Assembly: GCA_963764465.1 (NCBI GenBank)
Contig: CAVXSO010000001.1
Location: forward strand, 124,001 to 188,000
DNA length: 64,000 nt
Direction: 5' to 3'
DNA from: JAJXXT01 sp963764465
GTDB lineage: Bacteria; Pseudomonadota; Alphaproteobacteria; Acetobacterales; Acetobacteraceae
The first letter of the stretch is position 1. Each line of letters begins with the position of its first letter. The notes under the pieces were generated by a model. The model had not been told where the DNA came from, did not search any database, and saw nothing but the letters and a program-made list of their open reading frames with translations. The translations under genes were made by a program, and so were the position numbers. This document shows, piece after piece, positions 37,092-45,889 of this stretch.

Positions 37092-38567
37092 ATGAGCAGG
37101 ATGATCGGATTTGTCGCGGCGCTGCTGCTGTTGCCGTCGCTCGCGTTCGCGCGCCCGGCCCCGGAAAGCTTCGCCGATCTCGCGGCGCGCCTGCTGCCCG
37201 GCGTGGTGACGGTCTCCTCCTCGGAATCGGTGTCGCTGAACAACGACGGCATGCCGCCGATCCCCGGCTTTCCGCCTGGCTCGCCCTTCGAGCAGTTCTT
37301 CAAGGATTTCATGAAGCGCCACCCTCCGGGTGGTCAGGGTGGCCAGGACAACGGGCCGCCGATGGAGCGCCGCCAGTCGCTCGGCTCCGGGTTCATCATC
37401 GACCCCTCCGGTATCATCGTGACCAACAACCACGTCATCAATGGCGCGGACACCATCACCGTGACGCTGCATGACGGCACCTCGCTGAAGGCGAAGCTGG
37501 TGGGCGCCGATTCGCGCATGGACCTCGCCGTGCTGAAGATCGATGCCGGCCATCCGCTTCCCGCCGTCGCCTGGGGCGATTCCGACAAGGCGCGCATCGG
37601 CGACTGGGTGATGGCGATCGGTAACCCGTTCGGCCTCGGCGGCACCGTCACCACGGGTATCGTCTCCGCCCGCGGGCGCGACATCCATGAAGGCCCGTAC
37701 GACAACTTCATCCAGACCGACGCGCCCATTAACATGGGCAACTCCGGCGGCCCGCTGTTCGACATGGCGGGCGACGTGATCGGCATCAACACCGCGATCT
37801 ACTCGCCCTCCGGTGGCTCCATCGGCATCGGCTTCTCGATTCCCGCCAACGCTGCGCGGGTGGTGGTCGATCAGCTCTGGCATTACGGCCACGCCCGCCG
37901 CGGCTACCTCGGTATCACCATCCAGGACGTCTCGAAGGATATCGCCGAGAGCCTGGGGCTGAAGCAGGCCGGTGGCGCCATGGTTGCGGGCGTGATCAAG
38001 GGCGCGCCCGGCGACAAGGCAGGGCTCAAGACCGGCGACGTGATCCTCGCCTTCGATGGCAAGCCGGTGAAGGACAGCCACGCCTTGCCGCGCATGGTTG
38101 CGGCTACCGAGATCGGCAGGAACGTGCCGATTGAGATCTGGCGCGACAACGCGAAACAGACGCTCAATGCCGTGGTTGCCGAACTGCCGCAGGAGCCGAA
38201 GCACGCCTCGCTCAGCGAAACGACGAAGCCGAAGGAAGCCGCTCCCGTCGCGGTCGAGGGGCTCGGCCTCTCGGTCTCCACCATCGACCAGGCGATGCGC
38301 GGCAAGTTCCATCTGCCCCCGGACCAGAAGGGCGTTGTCGTCACCGACGTTGGCGACGGCTCGGCGGCGGCGGACCGCGGCGTGAAGCCTGGCGACGTCA
38401 TCCTGGAAGTGCAGCAGCACGAGGTGCACAAGCCGCAGGACGTGCTCGACCAGATCGCCTCGGTACGCCGCGAGAAGCGCCAGAATGTGCTGCTCCTGCT
38501 CGAGAGCGAGGGCAACACGCACTGGGTGCCGCTGCCGCTGGACATGAAGGGCCCGCAGAAGGGCTAG
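37092..38567 (+). CDS. degP: Periplasmic serine protease/chaperone of the DegP/Do family
   Basis: Periplasmic quality-control protease. The 491-aa product has a signal peptide (about 1-20, LLLLPSLAFA), a trypsin-like domain with catalytic His in NNHVI, Asp in RMDLAVLK and Ser in GNSGGPLF, and two PDZ domains (about 270-360 and 385-480) containing GYLGI and GVKPGDVI. A Gly/Gln-rich loop precedes the protease core. ATG 37092 is preferred, as GGAGG lies five bases upstream; ATG 37089 is only two bases from it. It is probably co-transcribed with hflKC. Confidence 0.95.
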   Translation: MSRMIGFVAALLLLPSLAFARPAPESFADLAARLLPGVVTVSSSESVSLNNDGMPPIPGFPPGSPFEQFFKDFMKRHPPGGQGGQDNGPPMERRQSLGSGFIIDPSGIIVTNNHVINGADTITVTLHDGTSLKAKLVGADSRMDLAVLKIDAGHPLPAVAWGDSDKARIGDWVMAIGNPFGLGGTVTTGIVSARGRDIHEGPYDNFIQTDAPINMGNSGGPLFDMAGDVIGINTAIYSPSGGSIGIGFSIPANAARVVVDQLWHYGHARRGYLGITIQDVSKDIAESLGLKQAGGAMVAGVIKGAPGDKAGLKTGDVILAFDGKPVKDSHALPRMVAATEIGRNVPIEIWRDNAKQTLNAVVAELPQEPKHASLSETTKPKEAAPVAVEGLGLSVSTIDQAMRGKFHLPPDQKGVVVTDVGDGSAAADRGVKPGDVILEVQQHEVHKPQDVLDQIASVRREKRQNVLLLLESEGNTHWVPLPLDMKGPQKG

Positions 38568-38624
38568 GTCTTCAGGCCCGGCATTCGTCGGGAGAGGCCG
38601 CGGAGGCTGCCGTAGGAGCTGCGA

Positions 38625-38656
38625 CACCCGTCACGCGGGTGGCGGGCATCGCCCGC
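38625..38656. terminator. Tandem hairpins between convergent degP and ddaH-like genes
   Basis: Two adjacent stem-loops: CACCCG/CGGGTG with a 5-nt loop (38625-38641) and GCGGG/CCCGC with a 5-nt loop (38642-38656). They fill the last part of the convergent gap and end right at the stop of the minus-strand gene. A bidirectional terminator is likely, but no T-run is present. Confidence 0.45.
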
Positions 38657-39460
38657 TTACGCCGCGCCACGGTACCACCGCAGCGACATGCACGAGAGCC
38701 CGGCATCGATCTTGCCGATCTCGGTGGTCTTGAGCGGCATCACGCGATAACCGAGGCGGTCGAGCTGGTCGATCGTGCGCGGGTAGTCGGCGCCCACCAT
38801 CACCACGTCGTTCACGCGCAGTGCGTTCGCCGCCGGCTCCTCGCCTTCCGGAATGACGACCTGCCGCAAACCCGCGAACACCCCCGAGCGCGCGAGCAGG
38901 GCGGTGGTCAGCACGGTCTCGTCGTCGAGTAGCGAGCAGGCTGTCTTGAAATGCAGGACACCTTCCGGCGTAGCAACGATCTCGGCATTCCGGCCAAGCT
39001 GACGCAGGCACGAGGCGAGCGCCTCTGCCCCCGCCTGGTCGGTCCGCGCCGAGAGGCCGATCATGACACGCCCTGGCGTCGTCAGCACGTCGCCGCCATC
39101 CGCGAAACCTTGGCCCGGCAGCTCGATCACCGTCTCGAACAGGCCGCGCAGCACCGGTCCGATCGCCGCCGTCTCGCCCGCGCGGCTCGCCGCACCGGGG
39201 CGAAGCAGGACCGCGCCTTCGGTGAAAACCAGCGCCGGATCCTCGACGAAGACAGAATCCGGAAACGCATCGAGCGCCGGGAGAATCGTCACGGCGGCGC
39301 CGGCCTCGCGCATCGCCCCGACATAGGCCGCATGCTCGGCCGCCACCCCTTCATAGGTCGGGTCGCCACGGTCATCGACGCGCAGGCCGTTGACGACGGA
39401 GCGAGCCGGCTCGCGAACGATGGCGGCGTCGAACCGATAGACCGGTCTCGCTTGCGACAT
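38657..39460 (-). CDS. Dimethylarginine dimethylaminohydrolase-family protein
   Basis: A 267-aa amidinotransferase-fold enzyme. DDAH converts methylated arginines to citrulline; relatives include arginine deiminases. Visible signatures are FVEDPALVF, GQGFADGGDVL, the catalytic histidine H170 in LHFKTACSLLDDE, and the nucleophile C257 in LSCMSLRW near the C terminus. This order and length fit DDAH rather than arginine deiminase (about 400 aa). ATG 39460 is chosen. It is 65 bp downstream of serB on the same strand; a functional link is not evident. Confidence 0.88.
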   Translation of the reverse strand: MSQARPVYRFDAAIVREPARSVVNGLRVDDRGDPTYEGVAAEHAAYVGAMREAGAAVTILPALDAFPDSVFVEDPALVFTEGAVLLRPGAASRAGETAAIGPVLRGLFETVIELPGQGFADGGDVLTTPGRVMIGLSARTDQAGAEALASCLRQLGRNAEIVATPEGVLHFKTACSLLDDETVLTTALLARSGVFAGLRQVVIPEGEEPAANALRVNDVVMVGADYPRTIDQLDRLGYRVMPLKTTEIGKIDAGLSCMSLRWYRGAA

Positions 39461-39525
39461 GCTCGGCGGTCCTTATTCCGTTGCGGCTTCCGCCCAGCTG
39501 ACGCCGACGAGGTCGCAGAAACCAG

Positions 39526-40398
39526 TCACCCGACGATCTCCTCCACCCGATACCCCTGCGCGAACAGCACGCCGCGCAGCCCCGCGTGGCGCAGCTCGGC
39601 GCGCGCCTCGGCCGCGACCACCGGCTTGGCGCGGAACGCGACGCCGAGCCCCGCGGCCCGCAGCATCGCCAGATCGTTCGCCCCATCGCCCACGGCAGCG
39701 GTTTCCTCCAGCCCGATCCCCAGCCCCGCCGCGAACTCGCGCAGCGACGAAAGCTTTGCGTCGCGGTCCAGGATCGGCTCGGCCACCTCGCCGGTCAGCC
39801 GTTCCCCGTCGTGCAGCAGCACGTTGGAGCGGTGATGATGGAACCCCAGCTCCTCCGCCACGCGCCCGGTGAAGAAAGTGAAGCCGCCGGAGACCAGCGC
39901 CGTCGTCGCGCCATGCGCGCGCATGGTCGCGATCAGCTCCCGCGCCCCCGGCGTGTACTCGGTCCGCTCCCAGGTTGCCTCCAGCGCGGCGAGCAAAAGC
40001 CCCTTCAGCATCGCCACGCGCTCGCGCAGGGCCTCGCGGAAATCGATCTCCCCGTTCATGCTGCGGCGCGTGATGGCGGCGATCTCCTCCTTGAGCCCGG
40101 CATGCGCCGCGAGCTCGTCCAGCGTCTCGGTGGTGACGATGGTGCTGTCCATGTCCGCGAGCAGCAACTTCTTCCGCCGCCCGGAGGCGGGCTGCGCGAT
40201 AGCGTCCACGGCCGCACCTTCCAGCGCCGCTGCCACCGCCTCGCGCGCCGGCAGTGCCGCGAGCGGCAGATCCACCGCCTCGCCCGGCGACAGCACGACG
40301 GGCTCTCCCGCGCCGAGTGCCGCATGCACCCGCGTCACCAGGGCACGATTGAGCGGGCCCGTCGCGCGATCGGCAATCAGCGTCAGGACATGGTTCAT
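39526..40398 (-). CDS. serB: Phosphoserine phosphatase SerB
   Basis: Last step of serine biosynthesis. The 290-aa product has an N-terminal ACT-like region (about 1-75) and a HAD phosphatase domain with motif I DMDSTIV (nucleophile aspartate), motif II SGGFTFF, a conserved lysine in RDAKLSS, and motif III GDGANDLAML. ATG 40398 is used. The start region overlaps head-to-head with a possible early miaA start at 40390, so their promoters must lie within each other's coding region or in the narrow gap. Confidence 0.95.
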   Translation of the reverse strand: MNHVLTLIADRATGPLNRALVTRVHAALGAGEPVVLSPGEAVDLPLAALPAREAVAAALEGAAVDAIAQPASGRRKKLLLADMDSTIVTTETLDELAAHAGLKEEIAAITRRSMNGEIDFREALRERVAMLKGLLLAALEATWERTEYTPGARELIATMRAHGATTALVSGGFTFFTGRVAEELGFHHHRSNVLLHDGERLTGEVAEPILDRDAKLSSLREFAAGLGIGLEETAAVGDGANDLAMLRAAGLGVAFRAKPVVAAEARAELRHAGLRGVLFAQGYRVEEIVG

Positions 40399-40422
40399 GG
40401 CGCGGCCTATGCGGTGCCGGCG

Positions 40423-41394
40423 ATGACACGGCAAGACCCCGAGGCACCGCTGCCCGAAGCCCTCGTCATCGCCGGCCCCACCGCGAGCGGAAAATCGGCG
40501 CTCGCGCTGGCCCTTGCCGAGCGCCTCGGCGGCGCGGTGATCAACGCGGACGCCATGCAGACCTATCGCGAGCTGCGCATCGTCACCGCGCGCCCGACGC
40601 CGACGGACGAAGCCCGCGTACCGCATGCGCTCTACGGCGTGCGAGGTGTGACCGAACCCACCGACGCCGCCTGGTGGCGCGAGGCGGCGCTGGCCGCGAT
40701 GGCCGAGGCGCGCGTGCGGGGCCGCCTGCCCATCCTCTGCGGCGGCACCGGGCTCTATCTCGCCGCCCTCGCGCATGGCATCGCCGACATCCCGCCACCG
40801 GGCGACGCGGCGCGGACGGAAGCCCGCCGCCTGCTCGCCGAGCGCGGCCCCGCCGAACTGCACGCCGCCCTCGCCAAGGTCGATCCCGCGACGGCCGCGC
40901 GCCTGCGCCCCACCGACAGCCAACGCCTTGCCCGCGCCTGGGAAGTCTGGCGCGGTACCGGCCGTGGGCTTGCCGCCTGGCAGTCCACGAAGACCACGCC
41001 CGCGCCCTGGTCCTTCCGGCTCATCCTGCTCGATCCACCGCGCGCCGAGCTCCGCGCGGCCATCGTCCAGCGTTTCGGCTCCATGTTGGACGCAGGCGCG
41101 CTGGCCGAGGTGCGCCAGTTGCTGGGGCTCGATCCCGCCCTGCCGGCCCTGCGCGCGCACGGCGTGCCCGAGCTCCTCGCGCACCTCGAGGGACATTTGA
41201 CACTGGCTGAGGCGCGCGCCCGGGCCGAGGCCAACACACAGCGCTACACCAAGCGCCAGGCGACCTGGTTCCGGCACCAGAAACTGGTGGAGGACACCCG
41301 GACGCATACGATCCATGCGCGTATCGCATCGCTGGCGCAATTTTCGTCCGAAGAATTGCAGCAAATCTTCGCGTTTATTCAATCCCCCGGTTGA
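40423..41394 (+). CDS. miaA: tRNA dimethylallyltransferase MiaA
   Basis: Adds the dimethylallyl group to A37 of UNN-reading tRNAs. The 323-aa product has the P-loop GPTASGKSALA (about residues 18-28), NADAMQTYRELRI, GGTGLYLAAL and TQRYTKRQATWFRHQ. ATG 40423 is the conservative start; an in-frame ATG at 40390 would add 11 residues and overlap the serB start on the other strand. It ends 32 bp before ilvB, so it may share a transcript with the ilv genes. Confidence 0.95.
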   Translation: MTRQDPEAPLPEALVIAGPTASGKSALALALAERLGGAVINADAMQTYRELRIVTARPTPTDEARVPHALYGVRGVTEPTDAAWWREAALAAMAEARVRGRLPILCGGTGLYLAALAHGIADIPPPGDAARTEARRLLAERGPAELHAALAKVDPATAARLRPTDSQRLARAWEVWRGTGRGLAAWQSTKTTPAPWSFRLILLDPPRAELRAAIVQRFGSMLDAGALAEVRQLLGLDPALPALRAHGVPELLAHLEGHLTLAEARARAEANTQRYTKRQATWFRHQKLVEDTRTHTIHARIASLAQFSSEELQQIFAFIQSPG

Positions 41395-41426
41395 CGCGCC
41401 GCAACATCGCGGACTAAGGCACGATC

Positions 41427-43238
41427 ATGCCCGCGACCGCAGCCAATCCCAACTCCGCCTCCACCGACGCGCTCCAACCGGGTGCGGAGGTCCTCCTGCG
41501 CGCGCTAAAGGACGAGGGCGTCGACGTTATTTTCGGGTATCCCGGCGGCGCGGTCCTGCCGATCTACGATGCGATCTTCAAGCAGAACGCGATCCGCCAC
41601 ATCCTCGTCCGTCACGAGCAGGCGGCGGTGCACGCGGCGGAGGGCTATGCCCGCTCCACCGGCCGCGTCGGCGTGGTGCTCGTCACCAGCGGCCCCGGTG
41701 CCACCAACGCGGTCACCGGCCTCGTCGATGCGCTGATGGACAGCATCCCCGTCGTCTGCCTCACCGGCCAGGTACCGACGCACCTCATCGGCAACGATGC
41801 GTTCCAGGAAGCGGACACGACGGGCATCACCCGCCCCGCGACGAAGCACAATTATCTTGTGAAGCGGCCGCAGGATCTCGCGCGCACCGTGCACGAGGCG
41901 TTCTACGTCGCCAAGAGCGGCCGCCCCGGTCCGGTGCTGATCGACCTGCCGAAGGACATCCTCATCGGCCCCGCGCCCTATGCCCCGCCGTCGGAGGCCC
42001 CGCATCGGAGCTACCGTCCGCGGCGCGAGCCGGATCCCGCTGCTATCACCCGCGCCGTCGCCATGCTGAAATCGGCGAAGCATCCCATCGTCTATGCCGG
42101 CGGCGGCGTCATCAATGCCGGGCCCGAGGCCGCTGCGGCGCTCACGGAGTTCGTCCGCCGTGCCGGCGTCCCCATCACCAACACGCTGATGGGGCTCGGC
42201 GCCTATCCCGCCTCGGACCCTCTGTTCCTCGGCATGCTCGGCATGCACGGCACTGTCGAGGCCAATCTCGCCATGCACGGCTGCGATGTCATGCTTGCCG
42301 TCGGCGCCCGCTTCGACGATCGCGTGACCGGCAGGCTCGACGCTTTCAGCCCCGGCTCGCGCAAGATTCATATCGATATCGATCCGTCGAGCCTCAACAA
42401 GAACGTCGCCGTCGATCTGCCGATCGTTGCCGATGCGGGTCAGGCACTCGCGGCGCTGAACGTGGCCTGGCAGGCGGACGAGACGCGGCAGGATCGTGCG
42501 GCACTCGCCGCCTGGTGGGAAAAGATCGAGGCGTGGCGGGCCACAAAGTGCCTTGCCTACAACCAGGCGCATGGTCCCGGCGCGCTGATCAAGCCGCAAT
42601 ACGCGATCGAGCGCCTGCGTGACATCGCCGCCGCCAGTGGTCGTGAATGCTTCTTCACGACGGAGGTTGGCCAGCACCAGATGTGGGCGGCGCAGTTCCT
42701 GCGCTTCGACCAACCGAACCACTGGATGACCTCGGGCGGGCTCGGCACCATGGGTTACGGCCTGCCGGCCGCGATGGGGGTGCAGATCGCACACCCGGAC
42801 GCGCTGGTGGTGGACGTCGCCGGCGAGGCCTCGATCCTGATGAACATCCAGGAGCTTGGCACGCTGGCGCAGTACCGCCTGCCGGTGAAGATCTTCATCC
42901 TCAACAACGAGTACATGGGCATGGTCCGCCAGTGGCAGGAGTTGCTGCACGGCGGCCGCTATTCCGAGAGCTACTCCTCGGCGCTGCCCGATTTCATGAA
43001 GCTCGCCGAGAGCTTCCACGGCACGGGCATGCGCGTGACGGAGGTCGACAAGCTCGACGCCGCGATCCACGCCATGATCACGAGCGACAAGGCCTTCATT
43101 CTCGACGTCGCCGTCGATCCGGCGGAAAACTGCTTCCCCATGATCCCCTCGGGTGCGGCGCACGACCAGATGATCCTCGGCCCCGGCAAGCAGGAAGCCG
43201 CTCCCGGCGTCTCGGACGAAGGCCTGGCGCTGGTCTGA
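41427..43238 (+). CDS. ilvB: Acetolactate synthase large subunit
   Basis: Catalytic ThDP/FAD enzyme of branched-chain amino acid synthesis. The 603-aa product has FGYPGGAVLPIYD, the catalytic glutamate in RHEQAAVHAAEGYAR, GPGATNAVTG, FAD-region GGGVINAG, and the ThDP motif region GEASILMNIQELGTLAQY ending in NNEYMGMVRQWQ. ATG 41427 is preceded only by a weak ribosome site. It is followed by ilvH and ilvC in the same direction. No leader-peptide attenuator was found in the 32-bp gap to miaA. Confidence 0.96.
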   Translation: MPATAANPNSASTDALQPGAEVLLRALKDEGVDVIFGYPGGAVLPIYDAIFKQNAIRHILVRHEQAAVHAAEGYARSTGRVGVVLVTSGPGATNAVTGLVDALMDSIPVVCLTGQVPTHLIGNDAFQEADTTGITRPATKHNYLVKRPQDLARTVHEAFYVAKSGRPGPVLIDLPKDILIGPAPYAPPSEAPHRSYRPRREPDPAAITRAVAMLKSAKHPIVYAGGGVINAGPEAAAALTEFVRRAGVPITNTLMGLGAYPASDPLFLGMLGMHGTVEANLAMHGCDVMLAVGARFDDRVTGRLDAFSPGSRKIHIDIDPSSLNKNVAVDLPIVADAGQALAALNVAWQADETRQDRAALAAWWEKIEAWRATKCLAYNQAHGPGALIKPQYAIERLRDIAAASGRECFFTTEVGQHQMWAAQFLRFDQPNHWMTSGGLGTMGYGLPAAMGVQIAHPDALVVDVAGEASILMNIQELGTLAQYRLPVKIFILNNEYMGMVRQWQELLHGGRYSESYSSALPDFMKLAESFHGTGMRVTEVDKLDAAIHAMITSDKAFILDVAVDPAENCFPMIPSGAAHDQMILGPGKQEAAPGVSDEGLALV

Positions 43239-43282
43239 CGCACGTATTCTGATGCACGGCTTCTGACCCAAGGCCCACACCC

Positions 43283-43801
43283 ATGCCCGCCATTTCGGAC
43301 AGCACCCAGCGCAGTGCCACCATTTCCGTGCTCGTGGAAAACGAGGCGGGCGTGCTCGCGCGCGTCGTTGGTCTCTTCTCCGGCCGCGGCTACAACATCG
43401 ACAGCCTGACCGTCGCCGCCGTCGAGGATGGTCGCAATCGCAGCCGCATCAACATCGTCACTTCCGGCACCGCGATGGTGATCGAACAGATCAAGGCTCA
43501 GCTCGATCGGCTCGTCCCCGTTCACCGCGTCGCGGACCTCACTCAGCAGGGCGCGCACATCGCGCGCGAGATGGCGCTCATCAAGGTGGTTGGCAAAGGC
43601 GAGCACCGCGCCGAGGCACTACGCCTTGCCGACGCTTTCCGCGCCCGCGTCGTCGATGCCACGGTCGAAAGTTTCGTTTTCGAGATGACAGGCAGCTCCG
43701 ACAAGCTCGACGCCTTCGTCGAGCTGATGCGCCCCTTGGGCCTCGCCGAGGTTTCCCGCACCGGTGTCGCGGCGCTGGCCCGCGGCACCCGTACGATCTG
43801 A
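43283..43801 (+). CDS. ilvH: Acetolactate synthase small (regulatory) subunit
   Basis: A 172-aa regulatory subunit mediating valine feedback inhibition. It starts with an ACT domain (ISVLVENEAGVLARVVGLFSG) containing RGYNIDSLTVA, followed by the C-terminal IlvN-type domain with ALIKVVG and RVVDATVESFVFEMTG. It lies 44 bp after ilvB and 44 bp before ilvC, consistent with an ilvBHC operon. Confidence 0.96.
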   Translation: MPAISDSTQRSATISVLVENEAGVLARVVGLFSGRGYNIDSLTVAAVEDGRNRSRINIVTSGTAMVIEQIKAQLDRLVPVHRVADLTQQGAHIAREMALIKVVGKGEHRAEALRLADAFRARVVDATVESFVFEMTGSSDKLDAFVELMRPLGLAEVSRTGVAALARGTRTI

Positions 43802-43845
43802 CGTCACAAGACAACCCAGCAAACCGGTTTCCCCAGGAGAAGAAG

Positions 43846-44865
43846 ATGCGCGTCTATTACGATCGCGATGCCGACGTGAACCTGATCAAGGCGAAGAAGG
43901 TCGCCGTGATCGGCTATGGCAGCCAGGGCCACGCCCACGCCAACAACCTCAAGGATTCGGGTGCCGCGAACATCGTCGTCGGCCTGCGCCCCGGCTCCGC
44001 CGGCGTGGCGAAGGCCGAGGCCGCCGGCCTCAAGATCATGGACCCCGCCGAGGCCGCCAAATGGGCCGACGTCGTCATGGTCCTGACGCCGGACGAAGGG
44101 CAGGGGGATCTCTATCGCGAGAAACTCGGCCCCAATATGCGCCCGGGCACGGCGCTCGCCTTTGCGCACGGGCTCAATGTCCACTTCAATCTGCTTGACC
44201 CGCGGCCGGACATCGACGTGTTCATGATCGCGCCGAAGGGCCCCGGCCACACGGTGCGCAGCGAGTACCAGCGTGGCGGCGGCGTGCCCTGCCTGGTTGC
44301 GGTCGCGCAGAATCCCTCCGGCAACGCGCTCGAGATCGCGCTCTCCTATGCCTCGGCCATCGGTGGTGGCCGTGCCGGCATCATCGAGACCACCTTCAAG
44401 GAGGAATGCGAGACTGACCTCTTCGGCGAGCAGGTGGTGCTCTGCGGCGGCCTCGTGGAACTCATCAAGGGCGGCTACGAAACCCTGGTCGAGGCCGGCT
44501 ACGCTCCGGAAATGGCCTATTTCGAGTGCCTGCACGAGGTGAAGCTGATCGTCGACCTCATCTACGAGGGCGGCATCGCCAACATGAACTACTCGATCAG
44601 CAACACCGCGGAGTACGGCGAGTACGTTTCGGGGCCGCGCATCATCAATGCCGAGACCAAGGCGGAAATGAAGCGCGTGCTGGCGGACATTCAGTCCGGT
44701 CGTTTCGCCCGCGACTGGATGCTGGAGAATAAGGTCAACCAGTCGAGCTTCAAGGCGATGCGCCGCGCCTCGACCTCCCACCCGATCGAGCAGATCGGCG
44801 AGAAGCTGCGCGCGATGATGCCCTGGATCGCCAAGAACAAGCTGGTGGACAAGGCAAGGAACTGA
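43846..44865 (+). CDS. ilvC: Ketol-acid reductoisomerase (class I)
   Basis: NADPH- and Mg-dependent isomeroreductase of valine/isoleucine synthesis. The 339-aa class I form begins MRVYYDRDADVNLIK and has the dinucleotide loop GYGSQGHAHANNL, MIAPKGPGHTVR, and the metal-binding FGEQVVLCGG and ECLHEVKLIVDLIYEGG segments. ATG 43846 follows AGGAG at a good distance. It ends the ilv operon; an FNR-type box begins about 50 bp downstream. Confidence 0.97.
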   Translation: MRVYYDRDADVNLIKAKKVAVIGYGSQGHAHANNLKDSGAANIVVGLRPGSAGVAKAEAAGLKIMDPAEAAKWADVVMVLTPDEGQGDLYREKLGPNMRPGTALAFAHGLNVHFNLLDPRPDIDVFMIAPKGPGHTVRSEYQRGGGVPCLVAVAQNPSGNALEIALSYASAIGGGRAGIIETTFKEECETDLFGEQVVLCGGLVELIKGGYETLVEAGYAPEMAYFECLHEVKLIVDLIYEGGIANMNYSISNTAEYGEYVSGPRIINAETKAEMKRVLADIQSGRFARDWMLENKVNQSSFKAMRRASTSHPIEQIGEKLRAMMPWIAKNKLVDKARN

Positions 44866-44914
44866 CGCGTGAATTGACGGGGCCCGGAACTGCCCGCATG
44901 GTCCCCGGCGCTGC

Positions 44915-44928
44915 TTGATCTTGGTCAA
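44915..44928 (+). promoter_or_regulatory. FNR/FixK-type box upstream of CBS-BON gene
   Basis: TTGATCTTGGTCAA matches the palindrome TTGAT-N4-ATCAA with a single A-to-G change. It lies 65 bp before the CBS-BON start, compatible with activation from about -41. GGCGC sequences flank it, as they do the second box at 46659. Confidence 0.75.
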
Positions 44929-44992
44929 GGCGCCGGGGCCACGCCCGCCCCATGCTGACCACCGAATGGGGCGTAGATCGATGGAGGGCTCG

Positions 44993-45712
44993 ATGAAGGT
45001 ACGCGACGTGATGACGGCGCCGGTCGTAACGGTAGGACCGGAGACGGAACTGGCGGCCGCGACGAGCGTGATGGCGGAGCGGCGTATCAGTGGCCTGCCA
45101 GTGGTGGATCGCGGCGGCCGGCTGATCGGCATGCTCACCGAGGGCGATCTTTTGCGTCGCGTCGAGACCGGTACACAGGGTGAGACCCCGGGCTTCCTGA
45201 AGACGCTGTTCCGCGCCGGCTCTGTGGCTTCCGATTATGTGCGCACTCATGCGCGCAAAGTCGAGGAGATCATGACGCCGGACGTGGTGACGGTCGGGCC
45301 GGACGAGGATCTGGGCGAGGTCGTGGCCCTGATGCGCCGCCGGCGCATCCGTCGCGTGCCGGTGGTGGCGGACGGGCATCTTGTCGGTATCGTCTCCCGC
45401 GCCGACCTCATCCGTGCGCTCGGCGAGGTCCTGAAGGAACCGCCTCAGAAGCCGGAGGGCGACGCCGCGATCCGCACCGCGATCCTGGCCGAACTCGGCT
45501 CCCAGGCCTGGGCGCCGCGGGGCGGCATCCGGGTGGAGGTCACCGCCGGCGTCGCGACCATTGACGGCGTGGTTTTCAGCGACGAGGAGCGCCGAGCGAT
45601 CCTGGTGGCGGCCGAGAACGTGCCCGGCGTTACCAAGGTCGTGGACCAGCTTGTCTGGGTCGATCCATCCTCCGGCATGAGCATTGGCGCGGACGGGCGC
45701 GTCCTGCCGTAG
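44993..45712 (+). CDS. CBS-domain pair plus BON-domain protein
   Basis: A 239-aa cytoplasmic protein with two CBS domains (about residues 5-60 with VRDVMTAPVVTV, and 87-145 with VEEIMTPDVVTV) and a C-terminal BON domain (about 160-225, IRVEVTAGVATIDG and VPGVTKVVDQL). CBS pairs bind adenine nucleotides and act as energy sensors; BON domains usually bind membranes or phospholipids. ATG 44993 follows GGAGGG. The FNR-type box upstream suggests induction under low oxygen, as known for CBS proteins in other alphaproteobacteria. The effector is unknown. Confidence 0.9.
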   Translation: MKVRDVMTAPVVTVGPETELAAATSVMAERRISGLPVVDRGGRLIGMLTEGDLLRRVETGTQGETPGFLKTLFRAGSVASDYVRTHARKVEEIMTPDVVTVGPDEDLGEVVALMRRRRIRRVPVVADGHLVGIVSRADLIRALGEVLKEPPQKPEGDAAIRTAILAELGSQAWAPRGGIRVEVTAGVATIDGVVFSDEERRAILVAAENVPGVTKVVDQLVWVDPSSGMSIGADGRVLP

Positions 45713-45889
45713 GGGCAATCTCGCGTTTGACCATGCGGCCGACTGGGAGGCGCATCTCGCGCCGCTCACAGCATCCTGGTCTTCGGTCACACTGATGGGC
45801 CGGGCGCGCGGGGGCGCCATCAGCATGGAAATCGGGCTCGGCGCGATGCAGGGAAACCCGCCGCTCGGCCAGTCCGCCTGACGGCGATC

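Noticed and set aside
41505..43280. A 591-codon open frame antisense to ilvB
   Set aside because: ilvB motifs are complete on the other strand; the antisense frame has no family signature.
45684..45881. A 65-codon frame between the CBS-BON gene and the FNR-type gene
   Set aside because: It starts inside the CBS-BON gene, has no ribosome site of its own and no recognisable sequence.
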